NCBI GenBank assembly: GCA_031268065.1
Contig: JAIRXX010000039.1
Location: forward strand, 1 to 8,766
Length of the DNA stretch: 8,766 nt
Direction: 5' to 3'
Source of the DNA: Propionibacteriaceae bacterium
GTDB lineage: Bacteria; Actinomycetota; Actinomycetes; Propionibacteriales; Propionibacteriaceae
The notes beneath the pieces were generated by a model that had not been told where the DNA came from, ran no database searches, and worked only from the letters and a program-made list of their open reading frames with translations. Of this stretch, positions 7,301 through 8,766 are shown one piece after another. The number at the start of each line of letters is the position of its first letter. Positions within the stretch are counted from its first letter, which is position 1. A program made the position numbers and the translations under genes.

Positions 7301-8211
7301 CCTGCCTTGAGCGCCCAAGCCACCGCTTCAGCCGGGGTCACGCTGTGGTCCCAGCCGTCGGGAACCCACAGATGCCGGTTGTACATGTCTTGGACCGCCG
7401 AGCAGTCGGTGGTGATGTAGCCGGAGAATCCCCATTGCCGCTTGGCCATCGTCTCCAGATACTCTTTCGAGCCGCTCATCGGAACGCCGTTGACGCGGTT
7501 GTAGGCGGTCATGAAGGAATAGGCGCCGACTTCGGGACTCATGGCGTGGGCGAAGGCCGGAGTGTAATACTCGCGGATTTCGCGCTCAGTCGCCTCGGCG
7601 TTTCCGTTGCGGCGGTTCGACTCGGAGTTGTTGGCGAAGTAGTGCTTCGGCGTCGAAATGGCTTTGAGATAGGTGCTGTCGTTGCCTTGGACGCCCTTGA
7701 TGAACTGCTCGCCGATCTGGCCGATCAGGAACGGGTCTTCGCCGTAGCTCTCGTCGGCGCGGCCCCAGCGCGGATCGCGGGAGATGTTCAGCGTGGGAGA
7801 CCAATAGGTGAGGCCCTTGCCATCGCGGTTGTTCAGCGCTCTGGCTTCGTCTCCGATGACATTGCCCAAAGTGGAGACCAGGCTGCGGTTCCAGGTGGAG
7901 CCGATGGCCGTCGGAGACGGGAACATGGTCGTCCCAGCGGCGACGACGCCGTGCAGCGCCTCGTTCCAATAGTCATAGCTGGCCAGGCCCAACCGTTCGA
8001 TGGCCGGGGGCTTGTCGTCCAATTGGAGGATTTTCTCCGCGACCGTCATCTGCGAGACCAGTGCAGCCGCACGCTCGGAGAAGGAGTAAGAGGTGTCGAG
8101 CCAAATCGGATCGGGGTCATCCGCCTGGGCTGGTGCTATCCCGCCAAACACTGCCATTGTGCTTGCCACAGCCGTAGCCGCTGCGAGAGAGATGAACTGC
8201 TTCTTGAGCAT
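4330..8211 (-). CDS. Sortase-anchored GH3 glycosidase (beta-xylosidase/arabinofuranosidase type) with CBM6-like insert and Ig-like domains
   Basis: 1293-residue secreted enzyme. A signal peptide (1-30, cleavage after AQA) leads to a GH3 N-terminal barrel (~40-345). It holds YDYWNEALHGV (80-89), RDPRWGR (145-151), KHY (189-191) and TTDCSAVQD, with Asp269 the expected nucleophile. The WNEALHGV and TDC.AV wording resembles the GH3 beta-xylosidase/alpha-L-arabinofuranosidase group. The C-terminal GH3 domain (~375-825) is split by a long insert. Its second half (~560-650: HLDSLTGPLVATV, SGIHDLYFVYDN) resembles a CBM6 module. The SEEMDR region (694-699) aligns with the usual E-x-E-G-x-DR acid/base segment. 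An FnIII-like domain (~840-940) follows, then two Big_2-like domains (~946-1040, 1046-1137) and an Ig-like domain (1146-1238). The end is a DPS-rich linker, LPRTG (1257-1261), a membrane helix and RRRR, the classic sortase signal. Eight Cys fit four disulfides. AAGGAG lies 7 bases before this ATG; an upstream in-frame ATG (8265) would spoil the signal peptide. It probably trims xylo- or arabinoxylo-oligosaccharides at the cell surface; the substrate is inferred. Confidence 0.92.
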   Translation of the reverse strand: MLKKQFISLAAATAVASTMAVFGGIAPAQADDPDPIWLDTSYSFSERAAALVSQMTVAEKILQLDDKPPAIERLGLASYDYWNEALHGVVAAGTTMFPSPTAIGSTWNRSLVSTLGNVIGDEARALNNRDGKGLTYWSPTLNISRDPRWGRADESYGEDPFLIGQIGEQFIKGVQGNDSTYLKAISTPKHYFANNSESNRRNGNAEATEREIREYYTPAFAHAMSPEVGAYSFMTAYNRVNGVPMSGSKEYLETMAKRQWGFSGYITTDCSAVQDMYNRHLWVPDGWDHSVTPAEAVAWALKAGSDIDCQGDSYTQSLQSAYDAGLITDGDLDAQLTALLTGRFRLGEFDSPNKVPYTKPAYTNIATASQQAASQAVSNEAPVLLKNDNIVGGNVKGLPLTSADAENIAVVGYLSDVFVSGGYSGSAPVDERTFNEALAQVAASVNPDANVEYVGSGVTPGVTSGAMDICEIFFGPGYDPANTGGMTCPMWWSTTTASGKPGVQNVTFKNASGTDVGQPIVATDSSNGYPLSITDDPQPERFIIWEGWMGINWGYADYMRASSVWGGYFGVRHDFSGQESQLCVAQSGTPAEAPTAGVFQVHLDSLTGPLVATVPAEGNASTCGTPDGTAEINRSLSGIHDLYFVYDNGTLGDFGEEGTAGHPYAYNLDADAEQKIADADAVIVVVGTTNAEASEEMDRVNIDLPRFQDELVNKVAELNKHTVVWTQSVGTMDIEKFRNNPNVPSIVWTNYNGQHQSITAANTIFGRNNPSGKLPMTWYSDLDQLGSVWDYGITPATTDAGHGRTYQYFDGAVSYPFGYGLSYSDFSYSNLKLDKSSATGDDTITASVTVSNNSSTAGKETVELYAISPKADGKVRPLKQLRGFEKVSVPGNGTATATIKVSAADLWFWDDKADKESWDLGNWCFQVGPDSDRGAKACFELTSEPTMVLDIVKAVPDGTVLNTAAPGTAIHANLSATRVNETFYDLGDPSVKVEYSVKDPAVASVDANGTVSAVGKGITTVTATVTVGSLTKSDSFPVVVQAENATTPVIDIADQTVQLKNAAAIPVNATVKLLPAGKTATVTYLIAAMDENTADATVNEATGVVKATKIGKVRVTALAEVDEVKISRSAEITVIADEVEPPVGGMVTIIDALIGSGSQTSPATAKVGALLRAKVVTEPAEADLTFQWYRDGVSIAGATGEAYTVVEEDLDSYISYVVTASRPGWDFISLESESVLISGVPSGTDPTDPSDPSDPSLPRTGAETGPWVIAAALFLALGISLVLFGNRRRRQAE
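4448..4483. repeat. Four 9-bp tandem repeats in the wall-spanning linker
   Basis: Unit GGATCGGAC occurs twice, followed by GGATCGGTC and GGATCGGTG. On the minus strand it codes the T-D-P / S-D-P linker between the last Ig-like domain and LPRTG. The 9-bp unit keeps frame, so slippage would change linker length by three residues at a time. Confidence 0.8.
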
Positions 8212-8218
8212 GGGGTAG

Positions 8219-8224
8219 CTCCTT
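8219..8224 (-). promoter_or_regulatory. Shine-Dalgarno site of the GH3 gene
   Basis: AAGGAG with a 7-base spacer to the ATG at 8211. It is the best ribosome binding site in the window, and it fixes the start at MLKKQF, directly at a standard signal peptide. Confidence 0.85.
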
Positions 8225-8346
8225 CTTTGGACGCTCAAAACCGGACCTGCTAATGGAGCGCACAAGCTTCGTTAACTTACCCGCTACGCTCATACCGCCA
8301 TTGGCCAAGCTGCAGCCCAGTGCTCTCTCGCAGCAAACTTTCCTCT

Positions 8347-8366
8347 CTTAACTTAATAAAGTCAAG
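8347..8366. promoter_or_regulatory. Operator-like dyad upstream of the GH3 gene
   Basis: CTTAACTT (8347-8354) and AAGTCAAG (8359-8366) form an inverted repeat matching at 7 of 8 positions around an AATA centre, in an AT-rich island within GC-rich DNA. On the minus strand it contains TTGACT (8365-8360), a -35-like hexamer facing the GH3 gene about 150 bases away. No good -10 box follows at 17 bases (GAAAGT), so promoter assignment is weak. The octamer TTAACTTA recurs at 8272-8279. A sugar-responsive repressor site is plausible, but no family is recognisable. Confidence 0.35.
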
Positions 8367-8432
8367 CAGTTTCTCAGCTTTGCCCACCCCTTGTAACCGG
8401 AAAGCAGGCGGGCAGCCCCTCGGTGTACACCT

Positions 8433-8588
8433 CAGGGTCAAATCCAACCCCCGCGCACCGGGTGGCCGCCCGCGCCGCCTCCTTGATAGTTGGGGCAAAC
8501 AATAATGGGACAAACTCAAAGCCAGCTGCTTCGGTGAGCGCCATCAGCCCGCTACAGGCGGGGATGGCTTGGAGTTTGTCCCACATCC
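8433..8588. repeat. Tandem repeat unit A (156 bp) with large stem-loop
   Basis: First of two head-to-tail copies, both starting CAGGGTCAAATCCAA. The stretch 8498-8584 differs from unit B (8651-8737) at only 4 of 87 positions. The first part, a GC-rich GCCCGCGCCGCC segment, is more diverged and has small indels. Each unit holds the decamer TGGG(A/G)C(A/G)AAC twice, 15 bases apart (here 8491 and 8506), and its reverse complement once, at the end of the stem-loop. No known insertion sequence, CRISPR repeat or tRNA is recognisable. Confidence 0.9.
8506..8583. other. 78-nt stem-loop of repeat unit A
   Basis: TGGGACAAACTC (8506-8517) pairs with GAGTTTGTCCCA (8572-8583). After one A/G mismatch, AAGCCA (8519-8524) pairs with TGGCTT (8565-8570), giving a 19-bp stem with one mismatch. 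Inside are CTTCGG, which can form a UUCG-type tetraloop, and CCCGC-TACAG-GCGGG (8548-8562), a 5-bp hairpin. It could form a branched RNA structure or a DNA cruciform. No T tract follows, so a simple intrinsic terminator is less likely. Confidence 0.75.
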
Positions 8589-8741
8589 CAGGGTCAAATC
8601 CAACCCGCGCAACAGGTGGTCGCCCGCGCCGCCTTCGCGACAATGGGACGAACAATACTGGGACAAACTCAAAGTCAGCTGCTTCGGTGAGCGCCATTAG
8701 CCCGCTACGGGCGGGGATGGCTTGGAGTTTGTCCCACTCCC
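8589..8741. repeat. Tandem repeat unit B (153 bp) with large stem-loop
   Basis: Second copy, starting directly after unit A. It is 3 bases shorter overall, through a 1-base and a 2-base indel in the GC-rich first part. After it, CAGGTGGCGCG (from 8742) resembles CAGGTGGTCGC inside unit B (from 8613), so a truncated third copy may begin at the window edge; this is uncertain. Confidence 0.9.
8659..8736. other. 78-nt stem-loop of repeat unit B
   Basis: It has the same outer arms as unit A (8659-8670 with 8725-8736). The inner arm is AAGTCA (8672-8677) against TGGCTT (8718-8723): the C-to-T change leaves a U-G wobble if the + strand is RNA. The small inner hairpin is kept, and its loop changes from TACAG to TACGG. 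Confidence 0.75.
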
Positions 8742-8766
8742 CAGGTGGCGCGTGCGGTGGACTAGG

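Larger units (their letters stand above)
8212..8432. other. Leader and upstream region of the GH3 gene
   Basis: No gene is supported here. The region is more AT-rich than its surroundings and carries the Shine-Dalgarno site, two copies of TTAACTTA and the CTTRACTT dyad. Small palindromes TTGGCCAA (8301-8308) and GCTGCAGC (8309-8316) lie between them. A transcript starting near the dyad would have a leader of roughly 125-135 bases. The short minus-strand ORF through this region (8277-8519) has no family-like features. Confidence 0.5.

Noticed and set aside
7345..8253. 302-codon plus-strand ORF opposite the GH3 N-terminal domain
   Set aside because: Antisense to the catalytic barrel and signal peptide; no ribosome site or known motif.
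8277..8519. 80-codon minus-strand ORF between GH3 and the repeats
   Set aside because: It crosses unit A in a frame broken relative to unit B and covers the GH3 upstream region; no ribosome site or family match was recognised.
8506..8736. Integron attC sites
   Set aside because: The stems lack the GTTRRRY/RYYYAAC core sites, and no integrase or cassette genes are visible.
8433..8741. CRISPR array
   Set aside because: Units of ~155 bp that are similar along most of their length, with no short repeat plus unique spacer pattern and no cas gene.

Overview
The window looks like a chromosomal segment of a high-GC Gram-positive bacterium (Actinomycetota). The reasons are the GC-rich third codon positions, a PASTA-domain Ser/Thr kinase beside an IdsA-type polyprenyl diphosphate synthase, and a surface enzyme with an LPRTG sortase signal. 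The pairing of a PknL-like kinase with an idsA-type gene recurs in actinobacteria such as mycobacteria and corynebacteria. The genus cannot be fixed from the sequence; a propionibacterium-like or other host- or plant-fibre-associated actinobacterium would fit.

Layout. Positions 1-356 (+) hold the C-terminal half of a metallo-beta-lactamase-fold hydrolase. It converges on a PknL/PknB-like transmembrane kinase with four PASTA domains (368-2353, -). Divergent from the kinase is a ThiE-family TIM-barrel protein that has lost most thiamine-phosphate-synthase active-site residues (2460-3134, +). Its 3' end overlaps, tail to tail, an all-trans polyprenyl (probably geranylgeranyl) diphosphate synthase (3111-4211, -). 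After a short gap with a strong stem-loop comes a 1293-residue secreted GH3 glycosidase (4330-8211, -). That enzyme has a CBM6-like insert, an FnIII-like domain, three Ig-like domains and an LPRTG anchor.

The last ~550 bases hold no convincing gene. They contain an operator-like dyad upstream of the GH3 gene and two tandem ~155-bp repeat units, each with a 78-nt stem-loop (19-bp stem with one mismatch). Differences between the units mostly keep base pairing if the + strand is read as RNA, while the open reading frame through them is shifted. This suggests a DNA- or RNA-level element rather than a protein gene, and it is the least explained part of the window.

How the genes relate. The kinase probably senses peptidoglycan or related wall material through its PASTA repeats. 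The polyprenyl synthase feeds isoprenoid (carrier lipid, quinone or carotenoid) synthesis. The GH3 enzyme is a separate transcription unit, probably for xylan or arabinoxylan oligosaccharide use at the cell surface.
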